Under the pieces are notes generated by a model. It worked only from the letters and a program-made list of their open reading frames with translations, was not told the origin of the DNA and made no database searches. 64,000 bases of DNA from Aquimarina sp. MMG016 (GTDB taxonomy: Bacteria; Bacteroidota; Bacteroidia; Flavobacteriales; Flavobacteriaceae), in contig NZ_JAGJEA010000009.1 of NCBI RefSeq assembly GCF_018100805.1, positions 62,001 through 126,000 of the forward strand, in the 5' to 3' direction. Below, one piece after another: positions 18,411 through 27,405 of the stretch (position 1 is the first letter of the stretch; every line of letters starts with the position of its first letter). The translations under genes were made by a program, and so were the position numbers.

Positions 18411-18455
18411 ATACTACATATGCAATTAATTATACAATATTTGCCATAGTAGTAT
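18411..18455. promoter_or_regulatory. Inverted repeat between GH13 and AraC genes
   Basis: ATACTACATATGC at 18411-18423 and its imperfect inverted copy at 18443-18455 (minus strand ATACTACTATGGC) share seven identical outer bases and end in GC, with a 19-bp spacer. It lies just upstream of the GH13 -7 element. A binding site for the divergent AraC-family protein is plausible but unproven. Confidence 0.45.
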
Positions 18456-18476
18456 TTTTTACTAATTTAGTTTTAT

Positions 18477-19340
18477 ATGAACACTATGTTTGAACAAATT
18501 GATATTGGGGTCTCACAGTCTTTGAAGATCAAAAAATATCAAATTCCTAATCTAGATATTCCGTATCATCATCACCCGGAAATAGAATTAGTGCTAGTGG
18601 TAAGAAGTACTGGAAAAGTATTTGTAAGAAACACTATAAAACCATTTTCTCCGGGGGATCTTTTTGTGTTTGATGCCAACGTGCCCCACTTACTTATTAA
18701 TGATGAGGAATTTTATAATAATACATTAAACGCAGAATTTATTGTAATACAAATACACACGGATCTTTTAAAAAACAATTTACTTCTTCTTCCAGAATTT
18801 AATAATATTAAGCATTTACTCGATCGGGCGAGTCATGGTATTAAGTTTACAGATATTAGAAACTCTGAGGCTTTTAACCTTATCCGATCTGCATACCATA
18901 AAGATGGTATCTATAGGCTAATTGATGTTATAGCATTACTTGAAAATCTTAATTCCGAGAATGATTTTGAGCTCATGGATATAATTTCAAGTACTCCGCA
19001 AAACCTGGAGCAACCTGAACGCATACAAAAGATTAATAAATTTATTTCTCAAAATTATCATGAAGATATCTCCTTAGAAGAAGTAGCTAGTATTGCGTCA
19101 ATGAACAAATCTTCTTTTTGTCGTTATTTTAAAAAGTATACACGCAAGACGTTTAGCCAATATCTTAATGAACTTAGAGTGGATTATGCTTCAAAACTTT
19201 TGATAGAAAGTTCTTTTACAGTAACTAAAATCTGTTATGATGTAGGCTATAACCATGTACCTTATTTCATAAAGAAATTTACAGGTATTAAAGGCCTGTC
19301 ACCAAAGCAATATCGAACAAAATATAGACAGAATGTTTAA
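18477..19340 (+). CDS. AraC-family transcriptional regulator with cupin sensor
   Basis: 287 residues. The N-terminal cupin domain (~1-110) shows PYHHHPEIELVLVV and FSPGDLFVFDANVPH, typical of sugar-sensing AraC proteins. The C-terminal ~100 residues hold two helix-turn-helix motifs: ISLEEVASIASMNKSSFCRY followed by FSQYLNELRVDYASKLL and ICYDVGYNHVPYFIKKF. It is divergent from the GH13 lipoprotein gene and is likely to respond to a product of that enzyme. The ATG at 18477 is used; a second Met at codon 4 would change little. Confidence 0.92.
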   Translation: MNTMFEQIDIGVSQSLKIKKYQIPNLDIPYHHHPEIELVLVVRSTGKVFVRNTIKPFSPGDLFVFDANVPHLLINDEEFYNNTLNAEFIVIQIHTDLLKNNLLLLPEFNNIKHLLDRASHGIKFTDIRNSEAFNLIRSAYHKDGIYRLIDVIALLENLNSENDFELMDIISSTPQNLEQPERIQKINKFISQNYHEDISLEEVASIASMNKSSFCRYFKKYTRKTFSQYLNELRVDYASKLLIESSFTVTKICYDVGYNHVPYFIKKFTGIKGLSPKQYRTKYRQNV

Positions 19341-19491
19341 ATTTGGTCCCTTCCTCTTTTTACTGACTACTATGTTACTAAAAACGAGCAAAGGCTTCCA
19401 CCATTAGTATATCTCAAACCTCTCTACCTTTTATTTATAGAAGTTTGATACATATTGTTTTGGAAAATAAGTGGCAAATGATCTATAATAA

Positions 19492-19517
19492 ATAAGAGGG
19501 GAAAAAATCCCTCTTAT
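19492..19517 (-). terminator. Hairpin between convergent AraC and FAD-oxidoreductase genes
   Basis: A 9-bp stem (ATAAGAGGG 19492-19500, CCCTCTTAT 19509-19517) with an A-rich loop. On the minus strand it is followed by TTTATTA, which suits termination of the gene ending at 19542. It may work both ways. Confidence 0.55.
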
Positions 19518-19541
19518 ATAGTTTATGCTAAAAATATGCTG

Positions 19542-21776
19542 CTACTTTAGCTTCACTCCACTAAAAATTTCAGTTTCAGATGGCAATCCAATTTTATCAC
19601 GTAGTACCTGACCTGCTTGAAGGCCTGAAACAATAGCTCCTTCATAATATCCTACATTGACACCAAAATTGATCCAATCCCCAGTGAGAATAAGGTTATC
19701 AAAACCTGATTCATTTGCTTTAAGACGATATTTGTTAGAACCTGGAAGCGATAAGGTATACCTATCCGTTGGGTTTACATTAGCGCGGAAAAACTGGGTT
19801 TTCAGCCTACCATAATCAGTTTTGGCAGTTTTTGAAAAATCGTGGATTACATCCAACTTCATTCCTTCAGGATACTCTAGTGTAGTAGCATTAGGAAAAA
19901 ACCATCCCATCTTATCTCTTAGCCATTGTTCTGAAACCCTCATAATACGTTCCAATTGCTCATGAGGATACTTATGATCTGAGTAAGGAGGTACAACTTC
20001 TGGATCCAAGAATGAACCCGTGTAGTATATCAATACTCCAGGTTGATCTTCTTTCCAATCTTCATATGGCATTACCTGCGACATATCTATAAATGAATAC
20101 TGTGGATCCGCATAGGTAACCAAGTTAGGTAAGGCCCCTTCTGGGAATCCCCAATCCGGTAAATGCATACCTAATTCTTTTAACGTAGGTTTAATCCATA
20201 ATTGCATAGACATGGTAGGAATACTTTTAACGTGATTGTACATATTTTGCCATGTCTCGTTATTATCAATGATCTCCTTGCAAATACCTTCATCACCACC
20301 CAAAACATCAATAGGAATCCCTAAAATCACATAATCAAAATCTTTGCCTTTCTCTAAAGAAAGTTGACTCACATTTTTCCAACCACACCAAGCCTCTTCC
20401 AAGTCATAATCACCTTCCTTAAGTGCTTTGGCTTGTTTATCATCTATTTGGTCATACAGTGGTTCTCCCGGCCAGACATCAATGCCTTTAAATTTATAAG
20501 TAGGATTATAGATATCATTTTTTAAGGTTACCTGCTTCGCCATAGATATTGTTTCTATGTCTCCTGAATCCGAATAGTGGACCTGCTCAACCTTATGGAA
20601 AAACTTGAATTGTACTCCTCTATTTTTAAGTGCCAAATAAATTGGAGTGATCATCGTATCCGCAGTTCCGGCTTTGAATTTCCAAACGAAAGATCCTTTG
20701 TAACCTGCTGAATTTGTTAGAAAATGAAGCCCTACCCCAGCAGCCAAAATACCTTGCTGATCAGATCCTGTTAGGTTATGAAATGTTCCTGTATACAAAA
20801 ATCTAACCATAGCAGAACTTAACAATCGCTCACTGGCACCGTGATTTTTTAGCCATGCACGATAATCCAAATCATTAATACGTTCATAATCCAGTTCATG
20901 AGTTTCAGGAGTATACACATCTGCAAATGTTCCTTTCATATTAACCAGTCCGAATTCTACAAATACAGCTAACCAATAGAAGTATTCGTTATGGTCGGCT
21001 ACAGAGTCAATAAGTTTAGCTGCCCATTTAGAAAGTAGATCCAATAGTTCATTGATAATAGAATGATGGTCTTTTCTACTGCTATGATTATGATCCTCGT
21101 TGGTCAGATTATGCACCAATTCCCCAACATAATTTAATAATTTTTCACCCTCATGCTTAAAGACTTTATCCTTTACAAATGCTTCAAATTTAGATTTAAA
21201 ATTGTCCCAAAGCGAATGATCCTCTGGTGCCTTAATATCTTTTGAAGCATAAGAGGCAATGCTCATTAGACTGTGCTTATTTGGATCTGTACCAAACAAA
21301 ATTTCAGCGATTAAACCAATAGCTTTTTTAATAATAGCAGAAAATGGTAATGGACCACCTTGACCAGGTAGATAATCATTAGATGGAAAAACAATATTCT
21401 TTTTAATCCATTGATTGGTCTTAGGATCAAAGTGAGTGAGTAACGTAGTATCTTCTCTATCAAAAGCATCTTCCCAGGATTTAAAAGGACTATCAGGCAT
21501 TAAATTATGTTTTTCACATTCTTTATAAGAGTCCTGTATCAGGCGGAACGCATTTTCATACCACCCTTGAGCAATATGAATACCATGTTCCTGAATCCTT
21601 TCGTTTGGACCTCTACCGGTTGCCGTTTTACCTCCTAGCCTCCAACCCATTTGATAAATAGTGATATCATAATGATCTTGCCAGTTATCGTAAGAACTAA
21701 GTTCATAAGCGGCTGTAAGCGATGACATACCACTTCCTAGTATGGCTATTTTCTTCTTGTTTTCTGAGTTTTGCAT
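19542..21776 (-). CDS. Large FAD-dependent oxidoreductase (amine oxidase / phytoene-desaturase-like)
   Basis: A 744-residue flavoprotein. The N-terminus KIAILGSGMSSLTAAYELSS is a Rossmann FAD-binding motif, and YQMGWRLGGKTATGRG a few strands later is the second conserved element (xGxRxGGK). The C-terminus GFDNLILTGDWINFGVNVGYYEGAIVSGLQAG is the flavin-binding closure of the amine oxidase/carotenoid desaturase superfamily. It is considerably longer than typical desaturases (~500 residues), with a mostly helical insertion around residues 150-270. No signal peptide. It lies 29 bp downstream of an unrecognised gene with which it is surely co-transcribed. Substrate unknown; a lipid or terpenoid is a guess from the family. 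Confidence 0.75.
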   Translation of the reverse strand: MQNSENKKKIAILGSGMSSLTAAYELSSYDNWQDHYDITIYQMGWRLGGKTATGRGPNERIQEHGIHIAQGWYENAFRLIQDSYKECEKHNLMPDSPFKSWEDAFDREDTTLLTHFDPKTNQWIKKNIVFPSNDYLPGQGGPLPFSAIIKKAIGLIAEILFGTDPNKHSLMSIASYASKDIKAPEDHSLWDNFKSKFEAFVKDKVFKHEGEKLLNYVGELVHNLTNEDHNHSSRKDHHSIINELLDLLSKWAAKLIDSVADHNEYFYWLAVFVEFGLVNMKGTFADVYTPETHELDYERINDLDYRAWLKNHGASERLLSSAMVRFLYTGTFHNLTGSDQQGILAAGVGLHFLTNSAGYKGSFVWKFKAGTADTMITPIYLALKNRGVQFKFFHKVEQVHYSDSGDIETISMAKQVTLKNDIYNPTYKFKGIDVWPGEPLYDQIDDKQAKALKEGDYDLEEAWCGWKNVSQLSLEKGKDFDYVILGIPIDVLGGDEGICKEIIDNNETWQNMYNHVKSIPTMSMQLWIKPTLKELGMHLPDWGFPEGALPNLVTYADPQYSFIDMSQVMPYEDWKEDQPGVLIYYTGSFLDPEVVPPYSDHKYPHEQLERIMRVSEQWLRDKMGWFFPNATTLEYPEGMKLDVIHDFSKTAKTDYGRLKTQFFRANVNPTDRYTLSLPGSNKYRLKANESGFDNLILTGDWINFGVNVGYYEGAIVSGLQAGQVLRDKIGLPSETEIFSGVKLK

Positions 21777-21805
21777 TGATTTGTTGGTTTTAAGAAATAG
21801 ATTTT

Positions 21806-22648
21806 TTAAGTTGTTAATGTATTATCGAAATGAGCTGTATTCATCTCGTTTTTGGAAATAGGGTAAATAGGTTTATTATTTTTGACATACTTCATAACCA
21901 TTGGGGAGTTATTCCATGTAACAGCTTCAGCATATAAAGTATTCAAATGTGGTAAGATCAGAAGCTTATCAAAAATATCTTCAACGAATCCCATAAAATT
22001 ATGTGCACGATGAGTCACGTACTTAATATCTTTTTTTGACATTGGATAATGGTTTGGATAAAAAGCTTTTATACCAGTAATGATAGTAACTGCAAATCCT
22101 CTAGGGTTGGCAAATATTTTACCCAATAAACCAAAACTTACACCTTCGACCATCGATTGAGCAAACAGCAAGCGATAAAGAACGATATTCATAAAATATT
22201 GCTCATAAATAGTTTCTTTATAAGCTAATTTATCAGCTACTTGATACCCTGAAATGATACTTGAGTTATGAGCGCGATACCATGAACATTCATTAGGTGT
22301 ATTGATATAATCAAGCCAAAAACTAACAGGAACCGGTAACTCTTGAAACGTTTCTCCGGATTCTTTGATTAATTGTGCAAGTGTAGCTACATAAAGAAAA
22401 TGGCTATTGACTTTTCTCCACCATGGGCTTCCAGGATGAGAGCCACTTATGGGATTGAGGGTACCTCTTTTTGTTTCCCACTCAATAAATGCCAATTCAG
22501 AATTTCCAAGTCCTTCGCTTCTTTTAGTGAAAGGATCTCCATATTTTTTGTAGAATTCATAACGTAGTTGATAGCGTCCCTGTGGATTATCGGATACACT
22601 AAATACAATTCCTTTAGCTTTTTCCTTAAGTATTTGAAGTTTGTTCAT
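21806..22648 (-). CDS. Protein of unknown function, co-transcribed with FAD oxidoreductase
   Basis: 280 residues; I do not recognise the family. It has no clear signal peptide and no obvious transmembrane helix of high hydrophobicity, apart from a moderately hydrophobic stretch around residues 160-190 (YEQYFMNIVLYRLLFAQSMVEG). Tryptophan, histidine and tyrosine are frequent (SPWWRKVNSHFLYVATLAQ; CSWYRAHNSSIISG; THRAHNFMG). The composition suggests a mainly helical soluble or membrane-associated protein. It precedes the 744-residue flavoprotein by 29 bp, so the two probably act in one pathway. The start at 22648 (MNKLQILKEKAKG) is the only good one. Confidence 0.6.
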   Translation of the reverse strand: MNKLQILKEKAKGIVFSVSDNPQGRYQLRYEFYKKYGDPFTKRSEGLGNSELAFIEWETKRGTLNPISGSHPGSPWWRKVNSHFLYVATLAQLIKESGETFQELPVPVSFWLDYINTPNECSWYRAHNSSIISGYQVADKLAYKETIYEQYFMNIVLYRLLFAQSMVEGVSFGLLGKIFANPRGFAVTIITGIKAFYPNHYPMSKKDIKYVTHRAHNFMGFVEDIFDKLLILPHLNTLYAEAVTWNNSPMVMKYVKNNKPIYPISKNEMNTAHFDNTLTT

Positions 22649-22786
22649 ATATTAGTAAAAAGGTTTATAAACTTACAAGTTAAATTGTTAAATACAATAA
22701 ATATTTTAGTAAATTCAAGTAGTATAATTTTATAAAAATTCCCTTGTTAAGTAAAAAATAATTTCTCTAAATATTAAACATTAAGA

Positions 22787-24820
22787 ATGACAACTGGTTT
22801 CAAATACTATTTAGGGTTCTTATCAATACTATTACTGTCTACTTTTAATTCATTCGGTCAAAAAGTGATTGTTTTGGATGATACGACAGCATTGCAAGAT
22901 ATTGGAAAGCAAACCTATTATCTGGAGGATGCCTCTCTTGGATTATCCATTGAAGAAATCATAAATAGCAAACAAGAGAATGATTTTCAGGAATATACCC
23001 AAGAAACCATAAATTTTTCGAGTACTGCTTCTGCTTATTGGTTAAAATTCAGAGTTACTAAGGAAATAGCTGATAATTTTTATCTGAATATAGGCTCGGC
23101 TTACATTGATTCTATATCTCTTTATGAATTTGATGACAAAAATGAATTAGTTTCTACCAGTCATACTGGCGATGATTTACCTTTTAATACCAGAGAAATT
23201 GAAGTAGGCAATTATTTATTTGCCCTTGACTTTGAAAAGGATATCACACGGACCTTTTATCTTAGAGTAAAGAGCGACCAACCCTTGTTTTTTCTTCTTA
23301 GAGTAGGAACACTTCCTAATTTTGTAGCATACGAGCATGATTTAGACTTTCTACAAGGAATTTATTTTGGTTTTATGCTACTGATCTTCCTGTATAATCT
23401 CTTTTTATATTTTTCAACTAGAGAAGGAATATATCTATACTATATCGCATATGTATTTAGTATTACCTGGTTTATGGCTTCGGTATTCGGTTATTTTTTT
23501 GAATACTTTTGGCCCAATACTCCCTTTCTTAATGGGCTGGTTGTGATCAGTTCCGGATTAACCATGATTACTGCTACTTTATTTACCCAAAAATTCTTGA
23601 ATACCAAGAAGTCTGATTCTCGATTGCACAAAGGCTCTATGGTATTTCTTGTACTGGGCTTTTTGGTATGTGCATTAGTACTGTTTGGTTTTAAAATAGA
23701 AGGTCTCAAGGTTGCACAAGGTGGTCTCTTAATCATGGCTGCGTACTTTCTTATCCTGGGTATTCGATTTAAGTTAAAAGGGTTCCGTCCTGCAACATAT
23801 TACTTATTTGCCTGGGGGGCTCTTATTATAGGTATTTTCTTTGCCATCCTCGAGTCATTAAATATCACTTTTGTAATGACCTATTTAAATGCGATGCAAA
23901 TTGGTTCTGCTCTGGAAGTATTACTTCTTTCCTTTGCGATGGGTGATCGGATTAATATGTATAAAAAACAAAAAGAAGATGCACAGTTAGAATCCCTATT
24001 GGCAGCCAAAGAAAATGAAAGATTAATTCAGGAACAAAATATAATACTAGAAAAAAAGGTTGAGGAACGAACCGCTGAGGTAGCAAGCCAAAATGAGAGA
24101 CTCATCAACCTTAACAAGGAGAAGGATATGCTTGTCAACGTAGTTGCTCATGATCTTAGAACCCCTTTGAGTCATATAAGACTATTAATACAATTAATTG
24201 ATATGACATCTTTGGACTTGACAGAAGATCAAGAAACTTACTTAACTGAAATTGACAACTCTGCGGATCGTCTCTCACAGATGATTGGTCGTATCTTAGA
24301 TATACACGCTTTGGAGACAAATAGAGTCAAGTTAAAAAATCAAATTATTGATTTAGTAGAATTGGTTAATTATGTAGTAAAGTGTTTTCGTCTCACCTCT
24401 GAAGATAAAGAGATTGAAATAACCATTATATCAGAACCAGGAAATCACTTTGTAGAAATAGACAAAAATTATATGATCCAAGTGTTAGAAAACTTGGTTT
24501 CTAATGCCATCAAATTTTCTGAAAGAGGAAGTAAAGTAATATTACAAGTAAAATCTTATGACGGAAGAACATATGTTGTAGTTGAAGATCAGGGGCCTGG
24601 GATTAGCGAACAGGATCAAAAGAAACTATTTGGTAGATTTCAAAGACTTAGTGCCCAGCCTACAGAAGGTGAGGCATCAATTGGACTAGGATTATCAATT
24701 GTAAAAAAATATATCGAATCTATGAATGGCGAAATTCATTGTGAAAGTGAATTAGGTATCGGAACCAAATTTATTATATCTTTTGACACTAAAGACGAAT
24801 TGGAGCAAGTTCAGAGTTGA
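22787..24820 (+). CDS. 7TMR-DISM sensor histidine kinase
   Basis: A 677-residue membrane sensor kinase. A signal peptide (to ~24, ending SFG) leads to an extracytoplasmic 7TMR-DISMED2-type beta domain (~30-175), seven transmembrane helices (~185-395) and a coiled coil (~398-445). Next come a HisKA domain with His455 in VAHDLRTPLSH and a HATPase domain: LENLVSNAIKFS (N box), VEDQGPGIS (G1) and GLGLSIVKKYIESMNGEI (G2). No response regulator is encoded next to it, so it is an orphan kinase. The extracellular domain of this class is thought to bind small molecules such as carbohydrates; the ligand is unknown here. Confidence 0.9.
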   Translation: MTTGFKYYLGFLSILLLSTFNSFGQKVIVLDDTTALQDIGKQTYYLEDASLGLSIEEIINSKQENDFQEYTQETINFSSTASAYWLKFRVTKEIADNFYLNIGSAYIDSISLYEFDDKNELVSTSHTGDDLPFNTREIEVGNYLFALDFEKDITRTFYLRVKSDQPLFFLLRVGTLPNFVAYEHDLDFLQGIYFGFMLLIFLYNLFLYFSTREGIYLYYIAYVFSITWFMASVFGYFFEYFWPNTPFLNGLVVISSGLTMITATLFTQKFLNTKKSDSRLHKGSMVFLVLGFLVCALVLFGFKIEGLKVAQGGLLIMAAYFLILGIRFKLKGFRPATYYLFAWGALIIGIFFAILESLNITFVMTYLNAMQIGSALEVLLLSFAMGDRINMYKKQKEDAQLESLLAAKENERLIQEQNIILEKKVEERTAEVASQNERLINLNKEKDMLVNVVAHDLRTPLSHIRLLIQLIDMTSLDLTEDQETYLTEIDNSADRLSQMIGRILDIHALETNRVKLKNQIIDLVELVNYVVKCFRLTSEDKEIEITIISEPGNHFVEIDKNYMIQVLENLVSNAIKFSERGSKVILQVKSYDGRTYVVVEDQGPGISEQDQKKLFGRFQRLSAQPTEGEASIGLGLSIVKKYIESMNGEIHCESELGIGTKFIISFDTKDELEQVQS

Positions 24821-24928
24821 TATCAAATTATGCTATTTTTAAAGATGTGATGTAACAGGAAAGAATTCTATGAGGATTATATATTGAATTACCTCACTAA
24901 AATAGTAAACAAACAACCTATTAATATC

Positions 24929-25426
24929 TTAATCAACTGCCTTTATAGTATTCTCCATAAAGTTATATAATGCTTGCATTTCCTTTTTTCCTGCGTCCCT
25001 TCCTAAACGACCAGCAAAATACAATACAAACCAAGTGATAAACAACAATACCATTGCCAAGATAGGATAGATATACTCATGTCCTAAACTTATATTGACA
25101 TACATCCAGATACCGGCTCCAATAAAACACGTGGCCACAATGAAATGTGCAAACATAAAAAATGTCCAAACCGTTGGACTTGGACCAAAAAGTCCTTTGA
25201 GTTTTGGTTGATCATCTACGTCATAAATCTCTAAATGTAATTGCGGAGACCAAAAATGTTGTTCTTTTTTGGGAATACGGATAAATACGTGATGATCGAT
25301 ACGGCTTATCTTAAAATCTTTACAGCTTGCACCTTTCAGTTCAAAAGCTTCCAATGCCTCTTCTGATGAGACGTCCAAATCCTGAAAAAATCTGGGGCGT
25401 AACGCAATATTTTTTGAGGTCTTCAT
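24929..25426 (-). CDS. Small membrane protein of unknown function
   Basis: 165 residues with no family I can name. The N-terminal ~90 residues are soluble and beta-rich (EEALEAFELKGASCKDFKIS, HHVFIRIPKKEQHFWSPQLHLEI). Two transmembrane helices follow near residues 97-120 and 127-150, and then a short basic tail (GRLGRDAGKKEMQALYNFME). The N-terminal domain is probably cytoplasmic. It is convergent with the histidine kinase gene and preceded by a 247-bp intergenic region; nothing in the context suggests a role. Confidence 0.6.
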   Translation of the reverse strand: MKTSKNIALRPRFFQDLDVSSEEALEAFELKGASCKDFKISRIDHHVFIRIPKKEQHFWSPQLHLEIYDVDDQPKLKGLFGPSPTVWTFFMFAHFIVATCFIGAGIWMYVNISLGHEYIYPILAMVLLFITWFVLYFAGRLGRDAGKKEMQALYNFMENTIKAVD

Positions 25427-25673
25427 ACCTAAGGATTACATCTCAATGTTACCATTTTTATAGTTCTTTATTCCTGACTTTTGTCAGTTTTCGAAATTCT
25501 AATATTAAAATTCATCTAAATTAAAAACAAAAATATTGGTTATTACTTGTATAAATACTTCATCAATATTAATTGTTAGCACATAACTATTATTTATCAG
25601 GTTCTTTATAATTCCGTCATTAGTATTCTATATTTTGCATAACAAGAAATCATAATACTTATTATTCCTATTT

Positions 25674-26813
25674 ATGGATTTAGTCAATGCATTATCAATT
25701 ATATCCTATCAATCTTTATTTTTTGCTCTTTTAATACTTCTAAAGAAACAAAAAAATCAACCGGATTGGTTCTTATTTTGTTTCTTCATTTTAGCATTCA
25801 CAATTGTTCAGTTAAACATATTTACGAACTTTAATTACAAGATTCCTCATCTCAGTCATTTTTTTATTTCCATGCCAATTGGGGCATTAATATTTGCTAT
25901 ATTATATCTATACGTATCCTCACAAACAAAAAAAATTGAATGGAAAGATTACGTACATTTTTTACCTTCATTTTTCATTCTTTTTCTTGTACTTTATAAT
26001 TATACCATTTTAGATTTTCAGAAAAAACTAGAGGTACTTGAGCATATATCCATAAACGGACTGCCGCTTTGGATTAAAACCATTAGGTTTTCTATTCAGT
26101 TTATTATCATTCCTTTTTACATCTACTTAACATGGCGCAAAATAAAAAGTCACGAAAGACTACAATTCATGCAACTTTCATATTCTGAGGGAATCAGTAT
26201 TAATTGGTTGAAACGTTTATTGTTCTGCCTATTCATTATTTGGGTTTGCCTTATCGTTTGTTATTTTATTATAATCAAAACAGGTTTCTCATATGATAAA
26301 ATACAGATATATCCCTACTTACTGTTTACATTATCACTTTTATATATGGGGATTTACGGTATCAGAAATGACATCGCTCTTACTGAAATTGCCGGAATCT
26401 CTGAAACTAAAAACACCAATAAAAAACAAGTATCTTCAAACCATGATACATCTTGTACAGTAGAAGAAAAACAAATTCTAAAATATAAACAACAGCTATT
26501 AGAATGTATGTCTTCCAAGAAACCTTATCTAAATGCTAAACTTTCCTTGCGATCTTTGGCAGACATATCAGAAATTCCGTATTACCACCTTTCTACCATT
26601 TTTAAAGTAGGATTAAACACTACTTTCTACGATTTCGTTAACCAATATCGGGTTGAGGAGTTTATCGAGAAAGCCAAAAATCCTGAAAATAGTAAATTCA
26701 CCTTACTCACTTTAGCTTTTGAAGCTGGTTTTAATAGTAAATCATCTTTCTATTCTATATTCAAAAAACATAAAGGAATTTCACCTTCTGATTTTGTTAA
26801 ATCCAATCTTTAA
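25674..26813 (+). CDS. Membrane-anchored AraC-type regulator
   Basis: 379 residues. About seven transmembrane helices occupy residues 5-235, followed by a cytoplasmic linker and a C-terminal AraC/XylS DNA-binding domain (~270-379): LSLRSLADISEIPYYHLSTI as the first helix-turn-helix and LTLAFEAGFNSKSSFYSIFK as the second. This architecture is common in Flavobacteriia, where a membrane sensor acts directly on DNA. It is followed by a perfect 21-bp hairpin and then by the small secreted protein, beta-barrel and efflux genes, which it might control (inference from position only). Confidence 0.87.
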   Translation: MDLVNALSIISYQSLFFALLILLKKQKNQPDWFLFCFFILAFTIVQLNIFTNFNYKIPHLSHFFISMPIGALIFAILYLYVSSQTKKIEWKDYVHFLPSFFILFLVLYNYTILDFQKKLEVLEHISINGLPLWIKTIRFSIQFIIIPFYIYLTWRKIKSHERLQFMQLSYSEGISINWLKRLLFCLFIIWVCLIVCYFIIIKTGFSYDKIQIYPYLLFTLSLLYMGIYGIRNDIALTEIAGISETKNTNKKQVSSNHDTSCTVEEKQILKYKQQLLECMSSKKPYLNAKLSLRSLADISEIPYYHLSTIFKVGLNTTFYDFVNQYRVEEFIEKAKNPENSKFTLLTLAFEAGFNSKSSFYSIFKKHKGISPSDFVKSNL

Positions 26814-26926
26814 GAATCACTTATTTTTATGATTTACAAGAGTATAACTGATTAAAATATGAATGTCACAATATCCTTATTTTAAGATCGGGAATAAAAA
26901 ACATTCTGCAAAAAGATAATAGTCTA

Positions 26927-26970
26927 ATACCAATAAAGTCCAGATTGTTCAATCTGGACTTTATTGGTAT
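26927..26970. terminator. Perfect 21-bp hairpin, probable bidirectional terminator
   Basis: ATACCAATAAAGTCCAGATTG at 26927-26947 is repeated perfectly inverted at 26950-26970, with only TT between them. An inner stem ending in CTTTATT on either strand could serve as a terminator. The uninterrupted 21-bp pairing is longer than usual for one. It lies 114 bp past the AraC stop and 70 bp before the next gene. Confidence 0.55.
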
Positions 26971-27039
26971 GACAATATTTCTACGTTATTAATTAAAAAT
27001 AGTTCTTAGCGGTTCATAATCCATTAAACAACAGCACCA

Positions 27040-27375
27040 ATGAAAAACATCTTATTAATTATATCCCTATTCGTTTATTCAGTCGCAACCGCTCAAAAAT
27101 CAACTGACAATTTCGAAGGAAACTGGAAAATGGAAGAGGGCTTTATAGTACATATTGATAAAGAAGAAAAAATCTTTCGGGGTACAATTGTGAAAAAGAA
27201 CAAAGTAATTTTAGAAAATATTGCTTTCGAAAATAATCAATGGACTGCTACCTTGATTAAACCCAAAGATGGTAAGAAGGTAAACTGTACGCTTCTTTTA
27301 GAAGGTCAAAAACTGAAAGTTATCGTGAAAAAGGGATTTGTCTCTAAAACACTTACCTGGAGCAAACAATTGTAA
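27040..27375 (+). CDS. Small secreted DUF2147-like protein
   Basis: 111 residues with a Sec signal peptide (MKNILLIISLFVYSVATAQ). The mature part alternates short strands and resembles a reduced DUF2147 domain: FEGNWKMEEGFIVHI at the start, FRGTIVKKNK in the middle, and a C-terminal LLEGQKLKVIVKKGFVSKTLTWSK, corresponding to the LxxxxLxVRGYLG...TWxR end of that family. Function unknown. It is 31 bp upstream of the beta-barrel gene, so they are likely co-transcribed. Confidence 0.65.
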   Translation: MKNILLIISLFVYSVATAQKSTDNFEGNWKMEEGFIVHIDKEEKIFRGTIVKKNKVILENIAFENNQWTATLIKPKDGKKVNCTLLLEGQKLKVIVKKGFVSKTLTWSKQL

Positions 27376-27405
27376 CTAAACAAAAATCATTTAAACTCAA
27401 TCGTC

